From contig NZ_CP149817.1 in assembly GCF_037935975.1 (NCBI RefSeq), forward strand, positions 1,550,001 to 1,614,000: a stretch of DNA of 64,000 nt, read 5' to 3'. Source of the stretch: Teredinibacter turnerae. GTDB taxonomy: Bacteria > Pseudomonadota > Gammaproteobacteria > Pseudomonadales > Cellvibrionaceae. Below, piece after piece: positions 53,760 through 63,765 of this stretch; within the stretch, counting starts at the first letter, position 1; each line of letters begins with the position of its first letter. The translations under genes and the position numbers were made by a program. The notes below the pieces were generated by a model. That model was given only the letters and a program-made list of their open reading frames with translations. It had not been told where the DNA came from and searched no databases.

Positions 53760-53891
53760 AACCGGAAGTTTCAGCCCGGACTTACGGCCGGGAGTTTCAA
53801 CCCAGATCTACGGCCGGACGTAGTAACGGCCTGAGCTTAAGGGCGGGAGTGACGACCTGACACTACGGCGAGTGTGACGAGGTTCTGCGTT
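53760..53891. repeat. Degenerate tandem repeat, about five 24–29-bp units
   Basis: Units begin near 53760, 53784, 53810, 53839 and 53865 with a consensus like ACGGCCGGGAGTTTCAACCC followed by GGACTT. Each unit starts (A)CGGCCGG and ends in CTT or a similar T-rich tail. It lies between the aryl-polyene-type cluster and the convergent lipoprotein gene, whose stop codon sits in the last unit. Confidence 0.6.
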
Positions 53892-54339
53892 ACCAGCGTT
53901 TTATCGTGTCGGGAAATTTTTGCCGATCGTCCGGGGTTGCCAGATCATTGCATTCACCGCGCAGCCAGGGCGCGACACCATAGAAATTGCTATCAATCAC
54001 CCAGTAGCCCTCGCGACAGTACTGACTCATTTCCATGTTTTTTTCGATCTGGCCTTGGAGCCGTTTTTGGTTGCGCTTGGCAAGTGCGTCCGTGTTGATT
54101 TGCATCCGCTGGCCGTTGGTGAAAACCACCTCTTTTTCTGGTGGCGGAATTTCTCCCCGTTCGAACATTGCTGCATATTTAACGGGTAAAATGCGAAATT
54201 CGAAATGCTTCAATCCGCCCTCGGTTATGCGGGTGCGGAATTCACTGGTGAGATCTTCAGGTAATCGCGTAGTACCGCAAGCGGTCAGTAAGCAGACAAA
54301 TGTAATCAGCGCTGTGTTCTTATTTATGCTGAAGCTCAT
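53890..54339 (-). CDS. Small lipoprotein linked to the two-component system
   Basis: A 149-residue protein with signal peptide MSFSINKNTALITFVCLLTACGTT and lipobox LTAC. The mature part (RLPEDLTSEFRTRITEGGLKHFEFRILPVKYAAMF…GQIEKNMEMSQYCREGYWVIDSNFYGVAPWLRGECNDLA) has no domain I recognise. ATG 54339 overlaps the response regulator gene by 20 bases, so they are one operon; the longer upstream frame is within that gene. It may be an envelope sensor or target of the system. Confidence 0.7.
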   Translation of the reverse strand: MSFSINKNTALITFVCLLTACGTTRLPEDLTSEFRTRITEGGLKHFEFRILPVKYAAMFERGEIPPPEKEVVFTNGQRMQINTDALAKRNQKRLQGQIEKNMEMSQYCREGYWVIDSNFYGVAPWLRGECNDLATPDDRQKFPDTIKRW

Positions 54340-55018
54340 ATTTATACCCCGCACCGTACACTGAGTGGATGAGCTCCAGTTCAGGATCGGCCTCCTGCAT
54401 TTTTTTGCGCAGCTTTTTAATGTGGCTATCGACGGTGCGATCACTGACGACGCGATAATCGCTGTAAATATTATCCATAATATACTGGCGGGAGAAAATC
54501 CGCCCTTGTTCCGTATACAGCAATTTAAACAAACAGAACTCAATGGTGGTGAGTTCAATCATCGAACCCGAAATACTAACTTGCTGACTGTTTTCGTGCA
54601 ATTGCACGGCTTGGCTGGCGCTGTCCTGGGGTTGTTCCTGCGGCAGCTGTACCCGCCGCAGCACCGCCTTCACGCGGGCAACTATTTCGCGCGGACTAAA
54701 GGGTTTGCAGACATAATCATCGGCGCCGAGCTCCAGGCCAAGCAGGCGATCAATTTCTTCCACCTTGGCTGTGACCATGATTATGGGCAGTGTTTTGAAT
54801 TGGGCCTGGGAGCGCAACTCGCGGCATATATCCAGGCCATTTTTCCCAGGCAGCATGAGGTCCAGCAATATGATGTCAGCGGTGTTGGTGCTTAGCCAGG
54901 GCTCGACTTCAAGTCCATTCCCTATAATTTCACAATGGAACCCGGCTGCCAGCAGATAGTCGCGCATCAATAGCGCGAGCTCTGCCTCGTCTTCAACAAT
55001 GAGTACGGTAGCGGACAT
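54320..55018 (-). CDS. OmpR-family response regulator (BaeR-like)
   Basis: A 232-residue regulator: receiver TVLIVEDEAELALLMRDYLLAAGF with the acidic pocket and phospho-Asp in ADIILLDLMLPGKNG, Thr/Lys switch in VTAKVEEIDRLLGLELGADDYVCKPFSPRE, and the winged helix SMIELTTIEFCLFKLLYTEQGRIFSRQYIMDNIYSDYRVVSDRTVDSHIKKLRKKM. It resembles BaeR, an envelope-stress regulator. The kinase gene lies 21 bases upstream on the same strand. Confidence 0.93.
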   Translation of the reverse strand: MSATVLIVEDEAELALLMRDYLLAAGFHCEIIGNGLEVEPWLSTNTADIILLDLMLPGKNGLDICRELRSQAQFKTLPIIMVTAKVEEIDRLLGLELGADDYVCKPFSPREIVARVKAVLRRVQLPQEQPQDSASQAVQLHENSQQVSISGSMIELTTIEFCLFKLLYTEQGRIFSRQYIMDNIYSDYRVVSDRTVDSHIKKLRKKMQEADPELELIHSVYGAGYKYELQHK

Positions 55019-55039
55019 GGGTTTACCCCTAAAAGCAAA

Positions 55040-56461
55040 TTAACTGTGGCTGAGTGGCAGGCGTAAAGTGATCGCGAGTCCACCTGAGGGTGCGGGCTTG
55101 GCGGTAATTGTACCACTATGGGCCTCGACAATATTTTTGCAAATGCTCAGTCCCAGGCCAGCACCGCCGGTTGCCCTGTTGCGCGAGTTTTCCACCCGGT
55201 ATAGACGGTCGAATATCTTATCGATCTGGTCTGCGGGCACGCCTGGCGCACTATCGGTAAAGACAATTTCAACCAGTTTGTTGGTTGTGCAGCAAGTGAC
55301 GGTTAACTGCCCTGGCGTGTCCGTGTAGCGATAGCTGTTTTCGAACAAATTGCGCAGCAGCTGCGCGAGCCGGTCGTAATCGCCGTAAATACCCGCGTTT
55401 TTGTCGAGTGAGTTGGTCATCTGAAACGCGAGGCCCTTCTCCTCCAGGCGGTGCACGTAGTCATCGGCAATTTCTTCCAACAACTCGTACAGGCAGAGCA
55501 GGCTCTTGTTATAGGTCATTGCGCCGAGATCGGTCAGCGAAAGATCGTATAAATCACTGATTAAATTATGGAGTGCATCGATTTTGTTTTTCAGCAGCTC
55601 CAGGTTTTCGGGCGTCGTCGGGCGAATACCATCCTGCATGGCTTCAATCTGAGCTTTCAGCACGGCCAGCGGTGTGCGCATTTCGTGAGAAATATCGGCA
55701 ACCCATTGCTTGCGGGCTTTTTCGTTGGCGGAGAGGGTTTTTGCGAGCTCATTAAAATTGTTGCACAGCATACCCAGTTCATCGGTACTGTTGGGCTGAA
55801 TACGTACACTGAAATCGCCGTCGGCGATCTGGCGAGCGCCTTTGGTCAGGTCGCCGAGTGGTTTGACCAGCCAGCGGGACACCAGCATTGACACCGCAAA
55901 CGAGGCGGCCACAATCGCCAGACTAAACAGTGCGAACACTTTCAGTTGCTGGCTGACAAATAGTTTATCGACCGAGCGCATAAAGTCTTTTGGCTTGATA
56001 TAGCCCAGGTAACCAATGAGCTGGTCTTCGTAAATCAGCTCGCGCCAGGAGTACTCCGCATTTTTAAATGCATTGCCGACAATAAGTTTTTTGGTGGGAT
56101 CGGTGAGAATCAGCTGATCAATAAAGACACGCTCCTGCGCCTTAACGCTGGGGTGTGGTGGTGGTTGGTTGTTGCTGATTGCTTCGCGGGTTTGCTGTTC
56201 GATAAATTCACGAAACGTGCGGTACTTGAGTCGCAGCCACAGACGATTGTTATCTCGTAGAGGTTCGAGAGAGTTTTCCCGCTCATAAATTTCTAACACC
56301 GAAATTTCGAGATTTTGCAGACGATCGATTGCCTGCTGTGTGACGTAATCCAGAAAACCTTTTTTAACACTCGCATGGCTTAGCAACAACATCGCGGTTG
56401 TCGATAGTACGAGCGTGATAAGAAAGGTGAGCCAGAGCTTAAATTTTATACTTTTGATCAT
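55040..56461 (-). CDS. Sensor histidine kinase (BaeS-like)
   Basis: A 473-residue membrane kinase: two transmembrane segments (WLTFLITLVLSTTAMLLL and VFALFSLAIVAASFAVSMLVSRWL) bound a 150-residue periplasmic sensor; HAMP region; His-box WVADISHEMRTPLAVLKAQIE; and ATPase motifs LRNLFENSYRYT (N), DSAPGVP (G1) and GGAGLGLSICKNIV (G2). The kinase is first in the three-gene operon with response regulator and lipoprotein. Proximity to the cluster makes control of the cluster possible but unproven. Confidence 0.94.
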   Translation of the reverse strand: MIKSIKFKLWLTFLITLVLSTTAMLLLSHASVKKGFLDYVTQQAIDRLQNLEISVLEIYERENSLEPLRDNNRLWLRLKYRTFREFIEQQTREAISNNQPPPHPSVKAQERVFIDQLILTDPTKKLIVGNAFKNAEYSWRELIYEDQLIGYLGYIKPKDFMRSVDKLFVSQQLKVFALFSLAIVAASFAVSMLVSRWLVKPLGDLTKGARQIADGDFSVRIQPNSTDELGMLCNNFNELAKTLSANEKARKQWVADISHEMRTPLAVLKAQIEAMQDGIRPTTPENLELLKNKIDALHNLISDLYDLSLTDLGAMTYNKSLLCLYELLEEIADDYVHRLEEKGLAFQMTNSLDKNAGIYGDYDRLAQLLRNLFENSYRYTDTPGQLTVTCCTTNKLVEIVFTDSAPGVPADQIDKIFDRLYRVENSRNRATGGAGLGLSICKNIVEAHSGTITAKPAPSGGLAITLRLPLSHS

Positions 56462-56557
56462 AACGGGGCCCGCGAGAGGGCCCCGAGTATTATCAATCAG
56501 CGGAACGATGGCAAGACAGCCAGGGCAGGTTCCATGATTTTTGCGCTTTTCAGGTGG

Positions 56558-56857
56558 TTAGCGGATATTGGACTTACGGGGGTCGGGTTTGGCCGCTTCG
56601 CGAAACAGGAGGGCCACTTTCCCTATTTCCTGAACCAACTGGGCGTTCGATGAGGTACACACCTCTTGAATTGCCGCTTTGCGCGCATCTCGATCCACGA
56701 CAGCCACTTTAATTTTGATCAGCTCGTGGTCTTCCAGTGCCCGATTAATCTCGGCGAGCACGTTGTCTGTGACGCCTTTGGCCGCAATGGTCACAATTGG
56801 GTTAAGGCTGTGACCGAGGGTGCGGTACTGTTTCATCTTATTTGCGGATAACGCCAT
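56558..56857 (-). CDS. yhbY: RNA-binding protein YhbY (CRS1-YhbY)
   Basis: A 99-residue CRM-domain protein: MALSANKMKQYRTLGHSLNPIVTIAAKGVTDNVLAEINRALEDHELIKIKV with the conserved GxxLxPxxxxGK-like loop. It is associated with pre-50S ribosomes. The start is set at ATG 56857; the four residues before it (MIKF) have no counterpart. It is divergent from rlmE as in other gammaproteobacteria. Confidence 0.92.
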   Translation of the reverse strand: MALSANKMKQYRTLGHSLNPIVTIAAKGVTDNVLAEINRALEDHELIKIKVAVVDRDARKAAIQEVCTSSNAQLVQEIGKVALLFREAAKPDPRKSNIR

Positions 56858-57028
56858 GAATTTAATCACCTGTAGGGCAGCACATTTGGTACAACGGCTG
56901 CTTGTATATTCTTAAAAGGGCGCCTATTGTACCCGTAAACACGCGGGATCGCGCGACTTCTCTCTGTAGACGCATCCATAAGCGCGCGACCTTACGTACA
57001 ACACCCAGGTAATATTAATAGTAGCAGT

Positions 57029-57649
57029 ATGGCAAGATCGAAAAGCAGTCACCGTTGGCTGCGGGAACATTTTAGTGACCAGTATGTAAAAGCTTCTCAG
57101 AAGGACGGCTACCGCAGTCGTGCCAGCTATAAGCTGATAGAGTTGGATAACAAAGACAAACTCTTTCGCCCCGGAATGACAGTGGTGGATTTAGGCGCAG
57201 CACCGGGCGGCTGGTCGCAGGTGGCTGTGCAGCATATTGGTGATAAGGGGCAGGTGATTGCCTCCGATATATTGCCAATGGACTCAATTGCCGGCGTGAA
57301 CTTCATTCAGGGCGACTTCACAGAAGAGTCCGTACTGGAGGAATTGCTTGGCGCGATGGACGGTGAAAGGGCGGATCTTGTAATTTCTGACATGGCCCCA
57401 AACATGAGTGGAGTAGCTGCTGTAGATCAGCCAAAGTCCATGTATCTGGTGGAATTGGCGTTGGATATGGCAAAGCAAGTGCTAAAACCGGGCGGCACCT
57501 TTGTGTGTAAAGTTTTTCACGGCGAAGGCTTCGATGATTTTTTCAAAGATTGCAAAGCCAGTTTCAGTAAAGCAGTGACCAGAAAGCCGGATGCGTCACG
57601 TGCACGTTCGCGCGAGGTTTACCTGGTTGCGAAGGGATATAAGGCATAA
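57029..57649 (+). CDS. rlmE: 23S rRNA U2552 2'-O-methyltransferase RlmE
   Basis: A 206-residue Fts[41 protein letters not shown] (catalytic Lys in SYKL and the SAM loop), [16 protein letters not shown] (catalytic Asp), [18 protein letters not shown] (catalytic Lys) and SRAREVYLV (Glu). It methylates U2552 in the ribosomal A loop. It is the first gene of the conserved rlmE–ftsH pair. Confidence 0.97.
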   Translation: MARSKSSHRWLREHFSDQYVKASQKDGYRSRASYKLIELDNKDKLFRPGMTVVDLGAAPGGWSQVAVQHIGDKGQVIASDILPMDSIAGVNFIQGDFTEESVLEELLGAMDGERADLVISDMAPNMSGVAAVDQPKSMYLVELALDMAKQVLKPGGTFVCKVFHGEGFDDFFKDCKASFSKAVTRKPDASRARSREVYLVAKGYKA

Positions 57650-57769
57650 TCAGTCTCTGGTCTGTTTGTGAACAGCAGGGCTATACTTTGCCAACGACGA
57701 TTAATAGCATGATTTGCCGCGATGCGCGCGCCCAGGCTGGGCAGCATCGATAATGAGGAGAAAACAGCC

Positions 57770-59686
57770 TTGAATGATATGGCTAAAAACCTGGTACTTT
57801 GGCTGGTTATTGCAGCAGTACTCTTTACTGTATTCCAGAATCTTAATGATCCTGCTCCCCGGGATGAGCTCAATTATTCTGAGTTTATGCAAGATGTGCA
57901 GGACGACAGGGTTAAAGAGGTCACCATTGATGGCCAGATGATCCGCGGTGTACGTGAGGATAACTCCAATTTTGTTGTGGTTATGCCATCCGTGCTGGAT
58001 CTTAAATTGATGGACACGCTGCTCGATCACAACGTGCAAGTAAAAGGGTCGCTGCCTGAGAAGTCCAGTTTGTGGGAGCAGCTGCTTGTCGCTAGCTTCC
58101 CGATCCTGCTGTTTATCGCAGTGTTTATTTTCTTTATGCGACAGATGCAGGGCGGAGCTGGTGGTCGGGGTGGCCCGATGAGCTTCGCCAAGAGCAAGGC
58201 GCGCTTATTGGGCGAAGACCAGGTTAAAACCACCTTCGCTGATGTCGCGGGTGTCGATGAAGCCAAAGAAGACGTTCAGGAACTGGTCGAGTTTCTGAAA
58301 GATCCGTCGCGATTTCAACGCCTGGGCGGACGAATCCCCCGCGGCGTCTTGATGGCTGGGCCTCCCGGTACGGGTAAAACGCTGCTAGCAAAAGCGATTG
58401 CAGGCGAAGCGAAAGTGCCTTTCTTCTCAATTTCCGGCTCCGATTTCGTCGAAATGTTCGTCGGCGTGGGTGCATCTCGCGTGCGGGACATGTTCGATCA
58501 GGCCAAGAAGCAGGCGCCCTGCATTATATTTATCGATGAAATTGATGCGGTAGGTCGCCACCGAGGCGGTGGCCATGGCGGCGGTCACGACGAGCGTGAG
58601 CAAACGTTGAACCAGCTGCTGGTGGAAATGGACGGGTTTGAAGGGAGCGAGGGCGTGATAGTCATTGCTGCCACGAACCGCCCAGACGTTTTGGATAAGG
58701 CTCTGTTGCGTCCAGGCCGTTTCGACCGTCAGGTGTTTGTTGGTTTGCCAGACATTCGCGGCCGCGAGCAAATTTTGAAAGTACACATGCGTAAAGTGCC
58801 AATGGACGACAAAGTGGAAGCGGGCGTTATTGCGCGCGGCACGCCTGGGTTCTCTGGTGCTGATCTCGCCAACCTGGTGAACGAAGCGGCGCTGTTTGCG
58901 GCTCGTGCCAACCGGCGCGTTGTCACCATGGAAGAGTTCGAAAAGGCTCGCGACAAAATCCTTATGGGTGCTGAACGCAAATCCATGGTCATGAGCGAGA
59001 AAGAAAAGGAAAACACGGCATATCACGAAGCAGGGCACGCAATTGTGGGCCGCTTGGTGCCTGAGCACGACCCGGTGCACAAGGTCAGTATTATTCCGCG
59101 TGGCCGCGCTTTGGGTGTCACCCAGTTCCTGCCAGAGGAAGACAAACACAGCCATAGCAAACGTTCTATTGAATCGATGCTGTGCTCGCTGTTCGGTGGT
59201 CGTATTGCGGAAGAGATGACCCTTGGCTTCGAAGGTGTAACTACTGGGGCCTCGAACGACATTGAGCGCGCGACTGATTTGGCGCGCAATATGGTGACCA
59301 AATGGGGGTTATCAGAGAAGCTCGGACCATTGCACTATGGCGAGGACGAAAATGGCTACCCAGGCGTGGCTGCCCAGCAGTACTCCGGAGAAACCTCTCG
59401 CGTAATCGATGAGGAAGTGCGCCGCATTATTGACTCCTGTTATGGAAAAGCGAAAACGATTCTTGAAGAAAATCGCGACATTTTGGAAGCAATGAAAGCC
59501 GCGCTTATGGAGTACGAAACTATCGACTCTGAGCAAGTGGATGACTTGATGGCTCGTCGTAAAGTTCGCCCACCGCGTGACTGGCACGACAGCAGTTTCG
59601 GCGGCGGCAGCAGTGCAGATGGCGCTGCAGACCCAGACAAGCCTTCCGACAGTTCTACTGTTGGCGGTCCGGCCAGCCAACACTAA
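57770..59686 (+). CDS. ftsH: ATP-dependent membrane zinc metalloprotease FtsH
   Basis: A 638-residue AAA protease: two transmembrane segments around a small periplasmic domain ([18 protein letters not shown] and [19 protein letters not shown]); Walker A GPPGTGKT; Walker [15 protein letters not shown] region [18 protein letters not shown]; zinc motif HEAGHAIVG. It degrades membrane proteins and LpxC. Start TTG 57770 ([10 protein letters not shown]) is preferred because GAGGAG sits nine bases before it; ATG 57779 is too far away from that site. Confidence 0.96.
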   Translation: MNDMAKNLVLWLVIAAVLFTVFQNLNDPAPRDELNYSEFMQDVQDDRVKEVTIDGQMIRGVREDNSNFVVVMPSVLDLKLMDTLLDHNVQVKGSLPEKSSLWEQLLVASFPILLFIAVFIFFMRQMQGGAGGRGGPMSFAKSKARLLGEDQVKTTFADVAGVDEAKEDVQELVEFLKDPSRFQRLGGRIPRGVLMAGPPGTGKTLLAKAIAGEAKVPFFSISGSDFVEMFVGVGASRVRDMFDQAKKQAPCIIFIDEIDAVGRHRGGGHGGGHDEREQTLNQLLVEMDGFEGSEGVIVIAATNRPDVLDKALLRPGRFDRQVFVGLPDIRGREQILKVHMRKVPMDDKVEAGVIARGTPGFSGADLANLVNEAALFAARANRRVVTMEEFEKARDKILMGAERKSMVMSEKEKENTAYHEAGHAIVGRLVPEHDPVHKVSIIPRGRALGVTQFLPEEDKHSHSKRSIESMLCSLFGGRIAEEMTLGFEGVTTGASNDIERATDLARNMVTKWGLSEKLGPLHYGEDENGYPGVAAQQYSGETSRVIDEEVRRIIDSCYGKAKTILEENRDILEAMKAALMEYETIDSEQVDDLMARRKVRPPRDWHDSSFGGGSSADGAADPDKPSDSSTVGGPASQH

Positions 59687-59705
59687 ATCAGGTTAACAGG
59701 TTGAG

Positions 59706-59730
59706 GGCAGCCTACATGGCTGCCTTTTTT
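59706..59730 (+). terminator. Terminator between ftsH and folP
   Basis: GGGCAGCC, loop TACAT, GGCTGCC followed by six Ts, about 20 bases after the ftsH stop. Confidence 0.85.
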
Positions 59731-59778
59731 GTTTATGAACGGCTTTTTCGTACACGTAACCACTTTAGTTCGACAACC

Positions 59779-60633
59779 ATGATAATCCGCTGCGGTTCGC
59801 GCGACCTCGATCTATCCTCGCCCAAAGTCATGGGTATTTTGAATGTGACTCCCGATTCATTTTTCGATGGTGGGTCCAACTTCGATAACGGCCAGCTTTT
59901 TCTCGATAAAACCTTACACGCGGTCGAACAGATGTTGCGTGACGGCGCCGATATTGTCGATATTGGTGGTGAGTCAACTCGGCCGGGAGCGGCTAAAGTG
60001 TCGGTGGAGGAAGAGTGTCAGCGGGTTCTGCCCGTGGTCGCTGCGGTTGCGGAGCGCTTTGACACTATTATCTCGGTCGATACATCAACTCCCGAGGTGA
60101 TGCGGCAAGCGGCGCAGTTGGGGGCAGGTATCATTAATGACGTGCGTGCCCTCGAACGTGACGGCGCGCTGGCGGCATGCGTGGAGACGGGATTACCTGT
60201 TTGCTTGATGCATATGCAGGGTACGCCGCAAACAATGCAGGATAATCCGGATTACAACGATGTGGTCGACGAAGTGTCCCAGTACCTGCAAGGGCGGGTA
60301 GCCGCAGTGGAGACGGCAGCCGTGGGCGCCGCTGGTCAGATTATTCTGGATCCGGGGTTGGGTTTTGGAAAGTCGGACGGGCATAATCTCGCGCTTTTAA
60401 ATCAATTGTCGGCGCTGTCCGCCCTGGGCTACCCAACGCTCATTGGTGTGTCGCGAAAGTCGATGATTGGCCGCCTCTTAGGGCGGGAACCAAACCAGAG
60501 GCTCGCTGGCAGCCTTGGCTTTGCAATGGCGGCACTCGTGCGAGGCGCATCTATATTACGTGTACACGATGTGGCGGAAACGCGCGATATCGTGGAAGTT
60601 TTCAAATTGACCCATCTGGGATCGCAAGAATGA
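59779..60633 (+). CDS. folP: Dihydropteroate synthase
   Basis: A 284-residue TIM barrel: [17 protein letters not shown] (pterin loop), [46 protein letters not shown] and GVSRKSMIG. It joins p-aminobenzoate to the pterin in folate synthesis. The start ATG 59779 (IIRCGSRDL) lies after the ftsH terminator; upstream in-frame codons fall inside it. The end overlaps glmM by four bases (ATGA). Confidence 0.96.
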   Translation: MIIRCGSRDLDLSSPKVMGILNVTPDSFFDGGSNFDNGQLFLDKTLHAVEQMLRDGADIVDIGGESTRPGAAKVSVEEECQRVLPVVAAVAERFDTIISVDTSTPEVMRQAAQLGAGIINDVRALERDGALAACVETGLPVCLMHMQGTPQTMQDNPDYNDVVDEVSQYLQGRVAAVETAAVGAAGQIILDPGLGFGKSDGHNLALLNQLSALSALGYPTLIGVSRKSMIGRLLGREPNQRLAGSLGFAMAALVRGASILRVHDVAETRDIVEVFKLTHLGSQE

Positions 60634-61970
60634 CAAGAAAATATTTTGGAACGGACGGTATCCGTGGCCAGGTTGGCCAGGGTGTGATTACCCCGCAATT
60701 TTTTATGCAGCTTGGCTGGGCTGTTGGTAAGGTTCTCGCCGAGCGGCACGCGGATGGTGGCGGCCTGGTACTGATTGGCAAAGACACCCGCATCAGCGGG
60801 TATATGTTTGAATCTGCGCTGGAGGCAGGATTGATTGCTGCGGGTGTTGATGTAGGCCTGCTTGGCCCCATGCCCACCCCGGCGATTGCCTATCTCACGC
60901 GCACTTTTCAGGCGAGCGCAGGCATTGTGATCAGTGCGTCGCACAACCCGTTTCGCGACAATGGCATCAAACTGTTCAATACCCAGGGTGTGAAACTTGC
61001 GGATGATGTGGAAGCCGCGATTGAGCATCAGGTTGACCGACCAATGGTCACTGCAGAGCGTCTCGGTAAAGCGCGCCGGGTGCCCGATGCGGAAGGCCGA
61101 TACATCGAATTCTGTAAAGGTACCCTGCCTTGGGGGTTCAGTCTTGCGGGGCTGACTATTGTCGTGGATTGTGCCAATGGCGCAACGTATAACGTGGCGC
61201 CCAAAGTTTTCTCGGAGTTGGGTGCGGAAGTCATCGCTATAAGCACGCACCCCGACGGCGAAAATATCAACCTGAACTGCGGTTCTACCAAACTGAACAA
61301 CCTGCAGAAGCAAGTGCTTGAGTCGCATGCAGATATTGGGATTGCCTTTGATGGTGACGGCGACCGCGTGCAGTTTGTTGATGAGCGCGGAGAGGTGGTG
61401 GATGGTGACCAGTTGCTCTTTATTATCGCGGCACACCAACAGCGCCATGGTGGCGGTTGCAGTGGAGTCGTTGGCACCCAGATGAGTAACTTTGGTTTCG
61501 AACTGGCACTTGAAGCCCTGAAAATTCCATTCGAACGCGCCAAGGTTGGCGACCGCTATGTTATCGAGGCGATGAACAATAACGGGTGGAAGCTCGGTGG
61601 TGAGTCTTCGGGGCACATTGTTTGTGCAGATGTGACCACAACAGGCGACGGTATTATCGCTGCCCTACAGGTGTTGCGCGCACTTAACGCGGAAGCGCAA
61701 ACTCTCTACGAGCTTAAGCAGCGGATGCAGAAAATGCCACAGGTGATGGTTAATGTGCCAGTCAAGCGCAAGTTGAATCTCGACGAAAACGACATGGTGC
61801 AAACGGCAATCGCCGAAGCGGAGCAGCGCATGGAAGGTCAGGGGCGGGTGTTATTGCGTCCATCCGGTACTGAACCAGTGATTCGGGTGATGGTGGAAGG
61901 ACAGCAACACGGTATGGTGTCGCAGCTCGCTCATGAACTGGCAGAAGTGGTGGGGCGTGCTACGTCCTAA
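60630..61970 (+). CDS. glmM: Phosphoglucosamine mutase
   Basis: A 446-residue mutase: [12 protein letters not shown], active-site Ser in [11 protein letters not shown], metal loop FDGDGDR, GEQSGH-like GGESSGHIV, and [12 protein letters not shown] phosphate site. It makes glucosamine-1-phosphate for peptidoglycan and LPS. Confidence 0.97.
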   Translation: MTRKYFGTDGIRGQVGQGVITPQFFMQLGWAVGKVLAERHADGGGLVLIGKDTRISGYMFESALEAGLIAAGVDVGLLGPMPTPAIAYLTRTFQASAGIVISASHNPFRDNGIKLFNTQGVKLADDVEAAIEHQVDRPMVTAERLGKARRVPDAEGRYIEFCKGTLPWGFSLAGLTIVVDCANGATYNVAPKVFSELGAEVIAISTHPDGENINLNCGSTKLNNLQKQVLESHADIGIAFDGDGDRVQFVDERGEVVDGDQLLFIIAAHQQRHGGGCSGVVGTQMSNFGFELALEALKIPFERAKVGDRYVIEAMNNNGWKLGGESSGHIVCADVTTTGDGIIAALQVLRALNAEAQTLYELKQRMQKMPQVMVNVPVKRKLNLDENDMVQTAIAEAEQRMEGQGRVLLRPSGTEPVIRVMVEGQQHGMVSQLAHELAEVVGRATS

Positions 61971-62120
61971 AAAACTTAATTGGAATCAATTAATTGCATA
62001 AGAGCGTTGTATCCTTAACGGTTCTCCGCTACTATTTGCGCCCGCTTCGCCCCAGGGCGCGAAAAATTGCCTTGGGATTTTGAGGAATTGTTTTAAAACC
62101 AACCAGTTAGGGAAGTCATC

Positions 62121-62861
62121 ATGCGTCGTCCGATCGTAATTGGTAATTGGAAAATGAATGGCGACTATGCCGCCAATCGTGAGTTGCTCACTGGGCTTGT
62201 TGAACAGTGGACAGGCGTACACCAGGCAGAAGTTGCTGTGTGCCCACCGTTTGTGTACCTGGCTCAGGCCGCTGAACTGTTGGAAAATACCAACATTGGT
62301 TTTGGTTCTCAGGACATCAGCAAGCAGGCGTCCGGTGCTTACACTGGTGAAGTTTCCGGTCCTATGTTGTCCGACGTAGGTTGTCGCTACGCGTTGGTAG
62401 GTCACTCCGAGCGTCGCGAATACCACGCTGAGACCTCTCAATTGGTAGCGGAAAAATTCCAGACTGCACTGGATAATGGTCTGATTCCCGTGCTGTGTGT
62501 TGGCGAGTCTTTAGAAGATCGCGAAGCTGGTAAAACATTTGATGTGGTCGGTGCCCAGCTGTTAGCTGTTATCGAACACTGTGGTTTGGCCGGGGTTGCC
62601 AAAGGCATTATTGCTTATGAGCCTATTTGGGCTATCGGCACAGGCAAAACAGCCACGCCGGAAATGGCGCAGGACGTTCATAGCTACATTCGTGAAGTTA
62701 TGGGGCCAGAAGGCGATTCAGTGCGAATCTTGTACGGCGGTAGTGTGAAGCCTGATTCTGCTGAAGGTCTGTTTGGTCAAAAAGATATCGACGGTGCTTT
62801 GGTAGGCGGTGCCTCCTTGAAAGCCGATGACTTTGTCGCTATTTGTCGAGCGGCAGAGTAA
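62121..62861 (+). CDS. tpiA: Triose-phosphate isomerase
   Basis: A 246-residue TIM barrel: IGNWKMNGD (catalytic Lys), ALVGHSERREYH (His), AYEPIWAIGTGKTATPEMAQ (Glu and flexible loop) and YGGSVKPDSA phosphate loop. It interconverts glyceraldehyde-3-phosphate and DHAP. Order glmM–tpiA–secG is conserved in the group. Confidence 0.97.
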   Translation: MRRPIVIGNWKMNGDYAANRELLTGLVEQWTGVHQAEVAVCPPFVYLAQAAELLENTNIGFGSQDISKQASGAYTGEVSGPMLSDVGCRYALVGHSERREYHAETSQLVAEKFQTALDNGLIPVLCVGESLEDREAGKTFDVVGAQLLAVIEHCGLAGVAKGIIAYEPIWAIGTGKTATPEMAQDVHSYIREVMGPEGDSVRILYGGSVKPDSAEGLFGQKDIDGALVGGASLKADDFVAICRAAE

Positions 62862-62905
62862 GAAACGCCGGGATACCCCGACGAGTGAAAATTAGAGAGT
62901 AACAG

Positions 62906-63352
62906 ATGGAAAACATCCTATTATTAGTGCACCTATTGACGGCTCTCGCCATCATTGGTTTGATCTTGATGCAGCAAGGCAAGGGTGCAGAGATGGGTGC
63001 CTCGTTTGGTGCCGGAGCGTCGCAGACGTTATTCGGCTCCGGGGGATCTGGTAACTTTTTCTCCCGCTTAACTGCAATTGCAGCGACTGTTTTCTTTGTG
63101 ACCAGTTTCAGCCTTGCTGTGGTCGCGAAGCATCAGTCGAATGTGGGTGACGATGATCTGGCTTTGCCTGAACTCGAGCAGTTGGAAGACGCGTCTGTCA
63201 CAACAAATAGTGACGATTCTGACGTTCCAGCACTTGAAGTCGAAGGCGCAAATGTGGATACTGCCGCCGCTGATGAAGTGCCTGTGTTAGACGCAGAAGA
63301 AACAACATCAAGCGACGCTGAGGACGAAGTTCCAGCAGCTCCGACCGAGTAA
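62906..63352 (+). CDS. secG: Preprotein translocase subunit SecG
   Basis: A 148-residue protein with two membrane segments, ENILLLVHLLTALAIIGLILMQQGKGAEMGASFGAGASQTLFGSGGSGNFFSRLTAIAATVFFVTSFSLAVVA, a clear SecG. The C-terminal 70 residues are strongly acidic and repetitive in E, D, V, P, longer than in E. coli SecG (110 residues). It assists SecYE-mediated export. Confidence 0.95.
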   Translation: MENILLLVHLLTALAIIGLILMQQGKGAEMGASFGAGASQTLFGSGGSGNFFSRLTAIAATVFFVTSFSLAVVAKHQSNVGDDDLALPELEQLEDASVTTNSDDSDVPALEVEGANVDTAAADEVPVLDAEETTSSDAEDEVPAAPTE

Positions 63353-63360
63353 AAGTTTTA

Positions 63361-63445
63361 GCCCAAGTGGTGGAATTGGTAGACACGCTATCTTGAGGGG
63401 GTAGTGGCGCAAGCCGTTCCGGTTCAAGTCCGGACTTGGGCACCA
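63361..63445 (+). tRNA. tRNA-Leu(GAG)
   Basis: 85 bases with a cloverleaf: acceptor GCCCAAG pairs with CTTGGGC, class II variable arm, D-arm GTGG…AATTGGTAGACAC, anticodon loop CTTGAGG with anticodon GAG, T-loop GTTCAAGTC, and an encoded CCA end. It follows secG directly. Confidence 0.95.
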
Positions 63446-63448
63446 TCT

Positions 63449-63478
63449 AAAAAAGGCCAGCAAATGCTGGCCTTTTTT
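63449..63478 (+). terminator. Terminator after tRNA-Leu
   Basis: AAAAAAGGCCAGC, loop AAAT, GCTGGCCTTTTTT: a perfect stem with A- and T-runs, functional in both directions. Confidence 0.93.
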
Positions 63479-63542
63479 ATTTCTATTAACTTGGCAAAGA
63501 AAATTGCGAAGTTAATAGGCGGTGTAGTGATGCACCGCCATT

Positions 63543-63646
63543 GCCCGAAGGGCAAGGTAAGCCTTTGAAGTATTAGAAAATTCACACATCTACGCCAGTA
63601 CTTCAAGGGCGCGCGATTAAATGGATAGGATCATCTATTTAATCGC
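63543..63646 (-). repeat. Palindromic repeat element, copy 2
   Basis: Inverted relative to copy 1. The terminal palindrome is GCGATTAAAT (63613–63622) and ATTTAATCGC (63637–63646), total 34 bp as in copy 1. Then follow a stem CTTGAAGTA / TACTTCAAAG and the UUCG-type hairpin GCCCGAAGGGC (63543–63553). An additional palindrome GGCGGTGTAGTGATGCACCGCC lies next to it at 63518–63539. Confidence 0.75.
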
Positions 63647-63765
63647 AGGGTTAATAGTTTGGCTTTTGTACGATTTCCAGCCTTTTGCAAGCCTACACCT
63701 TAGGCATCCGCCTTACATTCCACCATCGGGAATCACTGCCTGCCGCTCTGGAATCGAGGCATGGA

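Noticed and set aside
53760-53891. CRISPR array
   Set aside because: Units are contiguous and diverged with no unique spacers; no cas genes in the window.
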